From Agrypnia vestita (Eukaryota; Arthropoda; Insecta; Trichoptera; Phryganeidae), in contig JADDOH010005090.1 in NCBI GenBank assembly GCA_016648135.1, positions 158,082 through 222,081 of the forward strand: 64,000 nt of DNA. Direction: 5' to 3'. Numbering within the stretch: position 1 is the first letter of the stretch; every line of letters begins with the position of its first letter. Shown piece after piece: positions 45,168 to 56,385 of the stretch. The notes beneath the pieces were generated by a model. It saw nothing but the letters and a program-made list of their open reading frames with translations. It searched no databases and had not been told where the DNA came from. The translations under genes were made by a program, and so were the position numbers.

Positions 45168-46015
45168 AAGTTAAGATCTTAATCTTTTTATGTAGAACAT
45201 TCACCAATTATAATCAGTTGACAAGATAAGAAAATGATTTCCGATTCATGTTAATTTCCCTTGCAATTTCAAAACATACGATCAATGGCTTATCTCCTTT
45301 TTTATCATACAGGTGAGCCATAAGATTTGAACTTTTTAATTGGATTCTGAGCGGAAACCATGAAAAGAAGCGGCGCGGTGGCGATAACGCACGGAAGTTT
45401 GTTTCTTAGAAATTCGGTCGCAATAGATCGATTAAATGAATCGATCGATTGTACGTTGTATCGATCGATGTAAATTGAATTGAATCGTGGCTCAGGATGC
45501 AGTAAAAGCGAAGAAAATGTCGCACAAGTCAACGAGTCTCTATGAGAAGAACCGGGCTTGTCTCGCAAGCGTTTTACTTCTATGGCTGCTGTTTCTACCA
45601 AAATATTCATTCATAAGCTAATTTTTAAAAAACTTAAACTCTTTACAAAGAATTTGGCCAATGCTGTATATTATTCTGTTCTTATATTACGTGCTTGTTC
45701 GTTTATTGGATAAAAATGATGTTTTTATTATTTATGCAAGTAGGAACTTGCAAATATTAATTTTATTTATAAAAAAATTAAATTTTAAAGTGTTTGTAAC
45801 ACAAACAATATTTGTTTTTTTTATTTTGTTTAAAAATTTTAAACATCAAACCGCTATAAAGAGCGGAGATTTTCTAGAAAAGAAGCATTGTTTTAGAATG
45901 AATGGTCTAGAGAGATACGGAGCGTCGTGTGATTTTTAGATGTTTTTTGTTTGGAACGCTCGAAAATTTTTCTCTTTGGCTGTGCATAATCAAATTTCCT
46001 TCGTGTTTTATCTAA
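45168..46015. other. AT-rich intergenic DNA
   Basis: Some open frames of about 100 codons exist on each strand (45,305-45,610 minus, 45,661-45,939 plus), but neither has recognisable protein features. I see nothing definite. Confidence 0.4.
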
Positions 46016-46017
46016 TA

Positions 46018-47303
46018 TTAGGTCCTTACATATGAAATTGGCGTTTTGCCTTACTGGCAAATTTGATCTCAAATATCTTCTCTTTGGTTAGGAATTCCAA
46101 ATCCAAATTTATACAGCTATTTACTCATGTATTTGTGTTTTGAAAATTATAATTCATTTGTTTTTTCCTCAATTGTTTTTTTCTTTGCGTCACTCAGTTT
46201 ACAAAATGAAAAACTTGAAATATCGCGTTATTTACGAGTACGAGTTCCACCGTGGCACCAGTGCTGCAGAAACGGCTCGAAGGATTAATGATGTGTATGG
46301 CGACGGTGCCGCAAAAGAAAACACAGTGCGTTTTTGGTTCCAACGTTTTCGTTCTGGAAATTTCGACCTGCAGAACAAGCCCCGTGGACGGCCGGAGACC
46401 AAAGTTGATAATGAAGAATTGAAGGCTATTGTGGAAGCGGATCCATCGCAAACCACATCCGAGTTAGCTGCAGGCTGCGGTGTTAGTGATAAAACTGTTT
46501 TAATCCACTTGAAGCAAATTGGTAAGGTGAAAAAGCTTGAAAGGTGGGTACCTCACGAATTGAGTGAAGCAAATCAACAAACGCGCGTTGACTGCTGCGT
46601 TGCATTACTCAACCGGCACAATAATGAAGGGATTTTAAATCGAATCATTACCTGTGATGAAAAGTGGATCCTGTACGATAATCGGAAGCGCTCATCGCAA
46701 TGGCTGAACCCTGCCGAACCAGCCAAACCATGCCCCAAGCGAAAATTGACTCCAAAAAAGTTACTTGTGAGCGTTTGGTGGACTAGTGCTGGTGTCGTTC
46801 ACTACAGCTTTCTTAAATCTGGCCAGACGATTACGGCAGATGTCTATTGTCAGCAACTGCAAACCATGATGGAAAAGCTAGCTGCTAAACAACCGAGGCT
46901 GGTTAATCGCTCTAGGCCACTGCTGCTTCATGATAACGCTAGACCACACACTGCACAACAGACGGCTACCAAATTAGAGGAGCTTCAATTGGAATGTCTA
47001 AGAGATCCACCGTACTCTCCGGACCTTGCCCCAACAGATTACCATTTTTTTCGAAATTTGGATAACTTCTTGCAAAGGAAAAAATTCAACTCCGATGGGG
47101 CAGTCCAAACCGCCTTCAAAGATTTTATTGATTCCCGTCCGAATGGTTTTTTTAGTAAAGGGATCGATGAACTACCTATGAGATGGCAAAAGTGCATTGA
47201 TAGCAATGGTACATACTTTGATTAAATAAATATATTATAATAAAAAAAAATCGGCTTTATGTTCCTCCCATACTAAACGCCAATTTCATATGTAAGGACC
47301 TAA
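46018..47303 (+). mobile_element. mariner transposon, apparently complete
   Basis: 1,286 bp with perfect 29-bp terminal inverted repeats beginning TTAGGTCCTTACATATG, TA target duplications (46,016-46,017 and 47,304-47,305) and an intact transposase. Length and structure are canonical for mariner. Perfect ends and an open frame suggest recent arrival. Subfamily is not certain. Confidence 0.95.
46206..47225 (+). CDS. mariner transposase, intact (339 aa)
   Basis: I chose the ATG at 46,206 (MKNLKYRVIYEYEF), which fits the usual mariner start; an upstream in-frame ATG at 46,140 would add a hydrophobic leader atypical of the family. N-terminal helix-turn-helix region about 1-110, linker motif WVPHEL at 114-119. 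Catalytic triad D151 (TCDEKWILYDN), D243 (LLHDNARPH) and D278 (YSPDLAPTDYHFF), with exactly 34 residues between the last two (D,D34D). 339 aa is close to the usual ~345. The enzyme cuts at the terminal repeats and inserts at TA. No stop or frameshift is seen, so the protein could be active. Confidence 0.95.
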   Translation: MKNLKYRVIYEYEFHRGTSAAETARRINDVYGDGAAKENTVRFWFQRFRSGNFDLQNKPRGRPETKVDNEELKAIVEADPSQTTSELAAGCGVSDKTVLIHLKQIGKVKKLERWVPHELSEANQQTRVDCCVALLNRHNNEGILNRIITCDEKWILYDNRKRSSQWLNPAEPAKPCPKRKLTPKKLLVSVWWTSAGVVHYSFLKSGQTITADVYCQQLQTMMEKLAAKQPRLVNRSRPLLLHDNARPHTAQQTATKLEELQLECLRDPPYSPDLAPTDYHFFRNLDNFLQRKKFNSDGAVQTAFKDFIDSRPNGFFSKGIDELPMRWQKCIDSNGTYFD

Positions 47304-47305
47304 TA

Positions 47306-47888
47306 TAAGTATATTTCTAAAGATGTAATCGCTAGTGAAAGTGATATTTCAAAACTTTGTTTGCTTTTGTGAATTCTCTCGGAAAATTTGAAACAGATAA
47401 ACGTCATTTCGCAATAAAGAGTCAGCTTATTTAGTCGACAAAGGTGAGGGAATTCGGAGTAATTATTGCAATTTTTCGGCTCAAGTTGAACAGTCTGTTT
47501 TCGAAAAAAGATTGTTTTTGGAACTGGAAAGAATAGCTTCTGTGGCATAAAAATCCGATTGGTTCAAGATTTTAGGCCTGGTGATCAGTTTTCAAGAAAA
47601 AAATTAGTTGAGACAGTTTCAACAACATTTCACTATCCCATGAAGTTTATTTTCATTTGAGTGGGTAACTTACTAAGCTGAATTGCATATTCTGGAGCTG
47701 AGAAAACATCAAAGACCTCTCCTTTCCTAAAAATAGACGATCTGTAAAGAAATCATTTTTCCAATCATGTTCTTTCAGTGAAATATACATTAATTATCAT
47801 ATGACCATTGGTTTTTTATTGTTTTTTGCAAAACTTATAACGCATTTTCTATTAATATTAATTTATTTAGTTAATAATTCGATTAAGA
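47306..47888. other. Intergenic DNA
   Basis: No gene or element is recognised between the mariner and the foldback repeat. Confidence 0.4.
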
Positions 47889-48090
47889 TATATTATATGT
47901 GTCTCATAGAGGCGAGATTATATTTTTTTATGGGAAAGAAAGTATGGAAGTCTTTGGATTTTCATATGATTGACGTGGAAATGCTGAACGTTACACTGTG
48001 TAATGTGATCAATTAAGTCAGCCGTATGATAGGTCATAAGGCCTATGAACACCCAAAGATTTTCATACCTACTTTTCCATAAAAAATATA
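47889..48090. repeat. Foldback repeat related to the 58.4-kb palindrome
   Basis: Arms TTATGGGAAAG...GTATGGAAGTCTTTGG and CCAAAGATTTTCATACCTAC...TTTCCATAA mirror each other. TGTCTCATAGAGGCGAGA and GTCATAAGGCCTATGA match the 58,446-58,871 family. It is older and more diverged. Confidence 0.6.
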
Positions 48091-48289
48091 ATAATATACA
48101 GTAACGTGATTTTTTTGTGTGGTCGGGAAGGGAAGATGCAGAGAAGCGGAAACTTTTGTAAGAATGTGACGTTATTTATGAGTGTTTTCTCAGAATTCAA
48201 GTTAATTTAGATTTCGACTGTTTCATAACTGTTCATTGTCAATCCTTTATGAGGAAACGAGTGAAGTAGTTTCAGTCTGTGCGTTTCAG

Positions 48290-50382
48290 TCATAATTATT
48301 ATTTTTATTATTATTTATTATTTCAGTATATATACGCCCATCAGAGCATTTACATAAACATTGGGTAATACATGTCGGTAATGAGAAATATAAAAAGAAA
48401 ATAAAAAAGTCATATAAAGAAATATAAAATGACATAATAACAGAAATATAAAAAGAGCTCTACAACTAAACTTAAACACAGAATCCATAATTTCATAAAT
48501 CTATAAATACATCATATTTTTTATAGGATTAGCGATAATTACAGAAATATAAATTAAGAATTTTTTTTTTTATAGGATAAGAATACAAGAAAAGAGTGAT
48601 AATTACATATATTTGAGGATTATTTTTAGACATAGAGGAAAGTTCATTGTTGATTAAGAATATTGCGAATTGTATGTTTGAATTTATTTAAATTTGTGGA
48701 AAAAACGTCTAACTGTTCAAATCTGTTAACAAGTCTGGGAAGCCTTTGAAGTGGTGAATTAAAAAAGTAATTAGTTGTCGCAGCTTCCAAGGCAAACCCT
48801 GCGTAATTTCTGGTTACTCGGGATGGAACTCGCAAACAGATTCGTTCCAACAGTTGTGGACAGTCGATGTTCCCGTTAATTATTTTGTGAAAAAAAGACG
48901 AGATCAGCTACAATTCTTCTTATTTCCAATTTATCAAGAGAGCAAAATGATCTTAAAAAGTTATAATCAATATGTGTTGATGGTAAATTAAGTTTATAAT
49001 TGATAAAACGGAGAAATTTATTTTGTGTTCTCTCTAAATGTGACACATGAACAGCATATTGAGGGCTCCATACAACTGAATTTGTTTCTAATACTGGTCT
49101 AACCAGACTCTTAAATAATAGTTTAAAAGTTCCAATATTTTTGAAATCTTTACTTAATCTGAGTACGAAACCTAGGGTTCTTAAGCCTCTATCAACTGTG
49201 CAATTGATATGTGACACAAGAGAAAACTTATTGTCTACAATTACGCCCAGATCTCTAATTTCATCAACGACACTCAAAGTTATACCATTAATTTTGTAGT
49301 CATAGTTTACTATTGTCCGGGTACGGCAGAATCTCAGCATTTGACATTTGGAGATGTTTAAAGAAAGTTTATTTTCTTCACACCATTTCTGTAAAATATC
49401 CAGTGCATTCTGCAGAAGTTTGCAGTCGTGTTCCGTATTTATTACTCTATAGAGTTTCATATCATCTGCAAATAGCAAACACCTCACACCGGATAACAAA
49501 AGCATGGGGATTACATCATTAATGAATATAATGAACAAAATAGGACCCAGGTAACTCAGCTATTCTAACAATCATTTGTCTGTTATGTAAATAACTCTCG
49601 AGCCAAGCTTTAATGTTACCCGAAACTCCCAAGGCATTTAATTTATCAAGTAGAACTCTATGAGAGACTCGATCGAACGCCTTGGAGAAATCTGTATAAC
49701 AGCAATCTAGCTGGTGAGAATCTTTGAAGGCATCAAAGACATCGGCTTGTAAAGCAAGAAGGTTTGTTAGAGTAGATCTGTTTGGCATAAATCCATGCTG
49801 TAGAGGGGATATAATGCTGAATAAGTATTCTTTTATTTTATTTAGCAATAAAAGTTCAAATAGTTTTGGTATTGCAGATTGGATACAAATAGGTCGATAA
49901 TTCTTAATATCCGAGTGGTTGCCCTTTTTAAAGACTGGAATAATATAACTCGTTTTCCAAATCTCTGGAAAAGTTCCATTTTGTAAAGACAAGTTAAAGA
50001 TTTTACACAAAATAAATGATAATTCTTTATAACAATTTTTTAGGAAGATGGTTGGTACCTTATCAGGTCCCTGTGTTTTGTTTTCATCCAACGATACCAA
50101 CCCTTTTTCTACTTCTGATTGGCTAAGAACTACATTAGGAAGGTTTATAGCATCGAATAATTGTGGTTGAACAGACGAATATGATCCCTGTGCAGAATTA
50201 TCATATACCGACTTAAAAAAATCAGCAAAGAGATCAATCAATAATAGGTATTTTGTTTTGATTGGTGCAAGTTCTGTTTTATACATATATCCATTTCGGT
50301 TCTGGTAGTTCAAGAATGGTGAGTGATGGATCACGGGAACATTAGCTTCGAATATACCTCCGAAATCTACATCTAAACGCAC
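48290..50382 (-). mobile_element. LINE of the Jockey/CR1 group, 5'-truncated
   Basis: Minus-strand RT region and C-terminal tail, then a ~350-bp 3' UTR ending in an AATAATAA-type simple tail (48,290-48,330). Endonuclease and ORF1 are missing, so it is a 5'-truncated copy. Group assignment rests on the DFSKAFDRVSH and FADD motifs and the PSRVTRNYAGF...TNYFFNSPLQRL tail. Confidence 0.8.
48644..50382 (-). pseudogene. LINE reverse transcriptase with deletion of the GVPQGS region
   Basis: The first part (49,560-50,382) has NKTQGPDKVPTIFLK, YIIPVFKKGNHSDIKNYRPI, LQHGFMPNRST and CCYTDFSKAFDRVSH. The next frame (48,876-49,538) begins inside GPILFIIFIND and has LLFADDMKL with both catalytic aspartates and KLSLNISKCQML. 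Between them the usual SGVPQGSHL stretch is absent, with a frame change, so about 15-20 residues were deleted. A further shift near 48,860 separates the C-terminal tail (48,644-48,850). It cannot make an active enzyme. Confidence 0.82.
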
Positions 50383-50397
50383 GAATGCCTCATTTCT

Positions 50398-50434
50398 ATA
50401 AATTCTTCACATTAATATGATGTGAAGAATTTAT
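50398..50434. repeat. Short perfect palindrome
   Basis: ATAAATTCTTCACAT (50,398-50,412) and its exact inverse ATGTGAAGAATTTAT (50,420-50,434) around a 7-nt loop. It lies just outside the 5' truncation point of the LINE. Confidence 0.7.
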
Positions 50435-50459
50435 GAACCCTCGTATTTTTCTTAACCGG

Positions 50460-51130
50460 CCTCAATCCTGTTGGCCCGTGTTTGAAAGCTTTATACGTGT
50501 GATCTAAGTACTCCCAGCAACTGTTAAAAAAAATCATAAAAATAAATCAGTTTTGACGCGTTATGTTTTTAGTAATCATTCTTCTTTTCCAATGCACATC
50601 GTATCAAATTTTTTTACTAAACAATAATCTTTTTTATTTTATCTGTATACGATTCACTCCATTTTAGCAACCAATTACTCATCTTATTTGCGTCATCTTT
50701 GGATCATGTCGATTTTTTAATAATTCAACTAAATTACTCAGATTTAAAAGCATATATCAACATACTGGGTAATACTAAGTAGGTTTTTTTACTTGATGTA
50801 CTGAGATTATATCTTTCTTACATTGAAAAATTCTTGTGAGTATGGAAAATCCACGAAAGAAGATACGATTTTTTATACGTGTGAGATGCAGTAGGTATCA
50901 CCTCTGATTCATGAGTTAATTTGTAGTAAAAATTATAGTAAAAAATATTGTTTCGTATATTTTTTAATACCAGAAGAGGGTTTTTCACATCACAAGAGTA
51001 GGTATGTGCCAGGACAACTTCTAGAGAATTTTCTAGAGAAAATTAATTTGGACCTGACAACTACGAGCACAGGTGACTGTTGTCAAATTACTGTGAATCA
51101 TCAACGCGAATTTGAGGGATGGAAAAAATA
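50460..51130. other. AT-rich intergenic DNA
   Basis: No gene or element recognised. Confidence 0.4.
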
Positions 51131-51600
51131 ATGTTGTATTCTGTTGTGTTTTTGTAGGTATGCTGCCCGGGGCGCGGAAGTGACGAAGGAGGCGAGCGCA
51201 TAAAACCGGGTGCACTCGGAGGCTCCGGCCTCTTCGATTCCCGGGGTTACACATGCGATAAACAAGCTGTAGGTAGTACGCTCGGTCGGCAACAAAACAT
51301 ATTGTTATAATAAACTGGGTAATTACTAGATCGTGTTTTACTCCACCTGAAACCCCATCACTGCATTCCCAGGCGGGAATACATAACAAATTCAGCTGTC
51401 GGATACATCGAAGATAAGTCCTTTATCCACTGATCGATCAAGTATATAGCCGAATTCAGCAAGCCGGAGCACATGTGCCTCCGAAATATGTATCTAAACG
51501 TACGAATGCCTCTTGAATCTTCTGCATTATGCCACATGGGACTAGGACCGCAGTAACAATACAGCGCCATCCATCTCTTCACATCTCGTTTCTGGTCAAA
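51131..51600 (-). other. GC-rich island with two open minus-strand frames, unidentified
   Basis: The minus strand is open over 51,358-51,582 (HMCSGLLNSAIYLIDQWIK, DLSSMYPTAEFVMYSRLGMQ) and contains a GC-rich block at 51,160-51,260 (CCCCGGGAATCGAAGAGGCC). The segment CCTCCGAAAT..TATCTAAACG.ACGAATGCCTC (51,477-51,512) recurs at 50,356-50,391 at the LINE edge. It could be a captured gene piece or an unknown transposon 5' part. Confidence 0.3.
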
Positions 51601-51624
51601 TCAAATCATCATCTCCATCGTGGT

Positions 51625-52440
51625 CTTCTTTTTTTCTTTTTACTCCCTTTCTTTTAACTCGTAGCGTCTGCTTGTCTGCCGAAAAAACTTTGGATCAATT
51701 TTTAACCCTTTTCCGTGATCTAATCGAGCTGAAACTTTGCAGGCAGACTCGTGGCAATGATAAAAATGATTTATGAAATTTTCGTTAAAAAATTAATAAT
51801 TATAGTATAAATTGTGGATTTTTCACATTTTTAATGATTTTTTCATACAACTTAGTAATGACTCCGACGCGTCTGTTAGACACGAAACCTGATTAAATAA
51901 GAAAGGGAGTATAATAAAAAATTGTTTTTATGGGTTAGTTTTTCTTTTTACTCCCTTTCATTTAACTCGTAGCGTCTGCTTGTCTGCCGAAAAAACATTG
52001 AATCGATTTTTAACGCTTTTTCCGTGATCCAATTGAGCTAAAACTTGCAGGCAGACTCAAGGCGACGATAAAAATTATCTAAAAAATTTTCGTTTAAAAA
52101 TTTAATTATAATATAATTTTGGATTTTTCGATATTATAACGTTTTTTTTTAAATTGGAAACCATACAAATGAGAAAGGAGCACGACACGTGGAGAAGGCA
52201 CGAAACCTATTTCAACTAGTCTAATTCGAGCCCTGAGTCCGATCAGACGGTTTCGCCGTACGTCCCTATACCAATTATTACGTTTTCAATAATCTATAAT
52301 TTTTATGGATAATTAATATACATTGAATAGATTTTCCACAATAAATTAAAGCATGAGGAATATGTTGATAGAATATCAAATTGGATATAATACAAATGAG
52401 AAAAGGAGTATAATAAAAACTATTTTTTTAAGGGTTAGTT
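51625..52440 (-). mobile_element. Two adjacent copies of the ACTCCCTTTCT repeat family
   Basis: Copy 1 (about 51,625-51,930) and copy 2 (about 51,940-52,440) both start TTTTTACTCCCTTTC.TTTAACTCG and carry TCTGCTTGTCTGCCGAAAAAA and TGCAGGCAGACTC. They end with an AAAGG(G)AGTATAATAAAAA block, then GGGTTAGT. They are in the opposite orientation to the copy at 20,131-20,690. Confidence 0.7.
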
Positions 52441-52619
52441 TATTTATATGTTTTTCTCTTTTTGTTTTCTTTATTTAAAATAAATTTCTTTACACCAATA
52501 AATACTTATTCCTTAGGAACCAACATGTAAAAGTTCTGTCATTTCAAAAAACAAATACAGTAATCGATTAGCTTTTCAAATAAATAGTATTTATTTGAAA
52601 TAAGAACAGATAACAGATA

Positions 52620-52810
52620 TTAATAATGATATCAATTTCGCCCGAAGTGTGTGACGTTCCTCCATCATCCGTCACGTGTCAAGTGCAGGAAGTGCTGCAG
52701 ACGCCGGCGAGGGCGCGGCTTCCGCCCGTCAGCCCGCGGGGACAGCTGTCAGGATAATCGCGACCGCCCTGACTGGCGGCTCGGCCTGATATCGGCAAAT
52801 GTGGACCGCT
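52620..52810. other. GC-rich island, possible lost exon
   Basis: About 150 bp of markedly GC-rich DNA (GCCGGCGAGGGCGCGGCTTC, GCGGCTCGGCCTGATATCGG) in an AT-rich setting. On the minus strand a possible acceptor GATATCAG is followed by an open stretch GGRDYPDSCPRGLTGGSRAL, then AGVCSTSCT and a stop. On the plus strand a 43-codon frame starts at about 52,627. Neither matches a family I know. Confidence 0.3.
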
Positions 52811-54439
52811 CCAAATATTGGAAATTATTTCGCCACAAGTTTCAATTCGCCCCTCGAAAATGTTTCGTTTTGCTCAACAAAATGCTGTCGAAAAAAAATA
52901 TTGGTTTGCGTATTCTGGGGTATTATTATGTGCTTTTGCGACCTTTCTGACCAATGTTTCGGATCCCATTGCAGGGTCCATCTTCTGTTTATAGTTTCCT
53001 GCCGTGTATATGTATATACACGACAGAATATCCCAGAAAACTATACACAGAAGATTCTGAACGGCCGTGAAAACCTAAGAACATTTTTATCAGGGCTGAT
53101 GTTGGTGTTGTGGTTAAGTGTTGACTAGCAATACCGTGTCGGAGTCATGTGTTGACGTGTGTTGTGTGTATGTTTCATCTATTGTCTGAACACTATCTCG
53201 TCGGCTAGAAAGGTCGTAAATACACGGCATAATACTCCAGAAGACACAAACCAGAAGATTCTGAGTGGCCGTGAAAACCTAAGAACATTCTTATTTATAA
53301 ATATATTTATAATGACAGTAAAACTGAAACATAAATCTCCCTGGTATGCAATTGAATACCCGTATAAAAGGGGAATTACTAGCCCTACTGAGAAGTCAAT
53401 GAGGTCAATCTTTTTCATGTAAGTACATATTTTTTCTTTAAATTCCATGTTAAGAATGTGTAAATAAAGTAACGTATAAAGTATATCTAGGTAAACCTAT
53501 AAAACTTTGTCTCTCTGTCTATTTTCTACACAAATCTATGACAGATCTAACCCAAATTATGCATACTTTTTCTTTAAGACATGGCAAAAAACAAAGGTCC
53601 CATTCCAAATTTCGCTTACTTATTATTTAGAACCTTGCGGAAAACATAGGCACAAACTCCTGTCCCCCCTTGACCCCTCTCCATCACCCATTAATTAATA
53701 TAATACACTCCAAATTAAATTCGATTCTAACTTTTCCAAAGTTATTCATTAGCACCTTGCAAATTCCTTTCTCCTACACCTCTTGAAATGATTGTGCAAC
53801 CAAACAATCTATTCCAAATTATATTTAAAGGCAGAAAGCCATCACGAATATTTTTTTGCATAATCACCCTTTAGGAACCTCCAGAAAAAAAAATACCATC
53901 CCTTTATTACCCTCTCCTTTCCCATAATATAAATGATTATCGAGAAGTCATTTATTTTAATAATTATACATATACCTATATCTAAGTATAAAATTGAATG
54001 TATATCTGTCTGTTAGTCTATTCTCAAACTTAACATTTTGTACCTTTTTTCAAGGATGTTTTGTAATCCTTTTGTATCTATCATTTGGTGGTGTTCCAAA
54101 ATTTAAAAACAATCGCGCGGATCTGAAACAAAATTTTACACTCGTCTACTACTCTCCCGGATATTCCATCCACCTCCTGCCTGGATTGAAATGGAAAGAT
54201 AGTTAATAGACTTAGCAGAATGGTATTCCTTCCCCATTCTCCAAAACTCATTTTCAAATAAACTTGTTACCCAGGTGACGCCAGGTACGTATTGTTAGCC
54301 ATACGTAAGTCAATGCATTAAAATTTTAACACAAATAAGTCAGATTGACTCGTGAGAAGTTACAGTTTATGGTATATTTTTACGATTTATGCTCATTTGA
54401 AGAATGTTATGATTTGTTCACAAATTTTAATTCACACAT
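52811..54439. other. Intergenic DNA with old repeats
   Basis: Two similar blocks, ATACACGACAGAATATCCCA...CAGAAGATTCTGAACGGCCG and its variant at about 53,215-53,290, both end GTGAAAACCTAAGAACATT. The word also occurs at 13,680. The rest (53,500-54,250) resembles decayed units of the type in the 129-bp array. No gene is seen. Confidence 0.4.
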
Positions 54440-54625
54440 GTTGTGAATGCGAACACGATATACATATGTGTCGCATCAATATTCTTATTATCCTCAAACT
54501 AAGCCAAAAGCATATGCTATGAAAATATAACTAATTTACTGGTGTTCTGAAATGGTACTCGAACCCCCGATCACTAGGCGTGCGTCATGACCACTACACC
54601 AATAAGCTACTCGAATACATTAATA
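54440..54625 (-). mobile_element. tRNA-derived SINE, copy 5 (minus strand)
   Basis: The minus strand reads GTAGCTTATTGGTGTAGTGG, TCATGACGCACGCCTAGTGA, GGGGGTTCGAGTACC, then ATTTCAGAACACCAGTAA. It is closest to copy 1 at 4,062. Confidence 0.75.
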
Positions 54626-55559
54626 AATTAATCAAATGATTATGCCTATTTTGTCTCTGTATAATTTTTCACTTTATTTTCATTTCCCCTGCCTGCATAT
54701 ATCGTTACTAGATATTCTACGCCGGGTAGGGTAGACTGGGGACGGTTGAAACAATTTAACTTTGACCTCATGTTGTGGATTATCTTCAGTATTTAAACAC
54801 AATATGTTTATACCATTTAGAGGAATATGTATCTAGCTAACAATTAAAAATGATTTGGTGACTATATTGCAATAAATTAAGCTGCAATAACCACATTAAG
54901 AAGATAGGGAAATGTGTTTCAATTGACCCCATAGTGGGGTCAATTGAAACAGTAAGAGGGGTTGATTGAAACACTCAGGTATTTTTGTAACAATTTTGTA
55001 ACAATTGTAACAAGTTATTTATTCAGCCTTAATTATTTCCTTTACTATAACAGTATTTAATGAGATAGTGAAAAATAGGCACTCGTAACATAAAAAAATC
55101 GATAGTTATGAACAAAAATATCTTTGACCTAAACAAACTCAAATATTTTTTTAAGCAAGTGAGTTTTAGTGCTCTAACTAATACTAATCTTAACAATTGG
55201 CATAATCAACATTATTAAATTGGGATATTAAACTTCAACAAAATATAATGGAAGTAAAAAGAAGTATTTAGTCTCATACAAAAGTGCTTGTTTCAATCAT
55301 AACAATGTTTCAATCATAACAACGTCCTTTACTCCCGACCTTTAAACATTTCTGTAAACACACAAGAACATTGTATAAAATGCAATAATATTTAAATAAA
55401 TAAGTGTGTATGTATTTAAGTACATTAAGTATTGTATATTACAAGATTTTAATAATTTTATTTGACTTGTATCAAAGTGATCGAATATGTAATATTCCAT
55501 ATAAGCTACTGTGGTGAAAGCCTAACGTTTTATAGAAAATAATTAGAAAACATGGGAAA

Positions 55560-55895
55560 ACCAAGTTTAAATTATACTCCCTTTCTCATTTACTAGTTGA
55601 AACAGGTTTCGTGCCTACTCCAAGCGTCGGGCTCGAGTCGGGCGACGCTACGAAAATGAGTAATAAAAACCGAAAAAAAAATCCAAAATTATACTAAGTA
55701 TAATGATCAAAAAAGAATTAAACGAAATTTTTTTAGATCATTTTCATCGTCGCCACGAGTCTGCCTGCAAAGTTTCAGCTCGATTGGATAACGGAAAAAA
55801 GGTTAAAAATCGATCCAAAGTTTTTTCGGCAGACAAGCGACAAGCAGACAAGGCGACAAGCAGGCGCTAGCTAAAAGAAAGAGAATAAAAATGAA
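55560..55895 (+). mobile_element. ACTCCCTTTCT repeat inside the pogo-like element
   Basis: It starts ATACTCCCTTTCTCATTTAC, contains GAAACAGGTTTCGTGCCTAC, CGTCGCCACGAGTCTGCCTG and GCTCGATTGGATAACGG, and ends with AAAAGAAAGAGAATAAAAATG. Same family as 20,131-20,690. Confidence 0.7.
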
Positions 55896-56211
55896 AATTT
55901 TGATGTCGTTTATCTTCGTGACTGCCATAATTTCACGCAAAGTGTAAATAATAACCTCTTTTCAAAATTGCTTGTGTGTATGTATTAAATAATAATTAAT
56001 AAGTGTGTATGTATTTAAGTACATTAAGTACGTAAGTATTTGGTTGTTTTAACATGCAACGTGATAAAACGACTGAGAAGCAAATCTTTAAAAAAATACC
56101 ATCAAAAATTTCTACTAAGCTATCTAAATCTTTTAAAATTTTACAAAAAAAAAATTATATAAATGAAATCAACACTAAAAATTATATATCAAAAGTCTAA
56201 CATTAACGTAC

Positions 56212-56385
56212 CGTTTGGAGCACTTTCTTTCTTTTTTATATCTTCCTAATGAGACGTGGTCTACATTAAACATATCAGCATCCTTTCTCAACGATTTTCC
56301 TATCAATACTTTTTCATATGCCTGCTGATATGCAAACATGTTTTTTGAATTTCTGTTTTGTAATGTGAGTCCGTTTCCTAGGCAT
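56212..56385 (-). pseudogene. Transposase N-terminal exon with psq-like helix-turn-helix
   Basis: An acceptor TTTTTTTCTTCAG directly precedes ATGCCTAGGAAACGG (MPRKR). After a one-base shift near 56,340 the frame reads NMFAYQQAYEKVLIGKSL, then RKDADMFNVDHVSLGRYKKE, and the exon ends at a GTACGT donor. MPRKR plus A-x3-V-x2-GKSLR-x-A(D)-x(3)-V-x(3)-SL is the Pipsqueak-type DNA-binding domain found at the start of pogo-class transposases. Later exons are not found. Confidence 0.6.

Noticed and set aside
45305..45939. Two open frames of about 100 codons
   Set aside because: No domain, no splice context, AT-driven composition; probably chance.
46140..46205. Upstream in-frame ATG extending the mariner transposase by 22 residues
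   Set aside because: The extension is hydrophobic and unlike mariner N-termini; the ATG at 46,206 gives the normal length.
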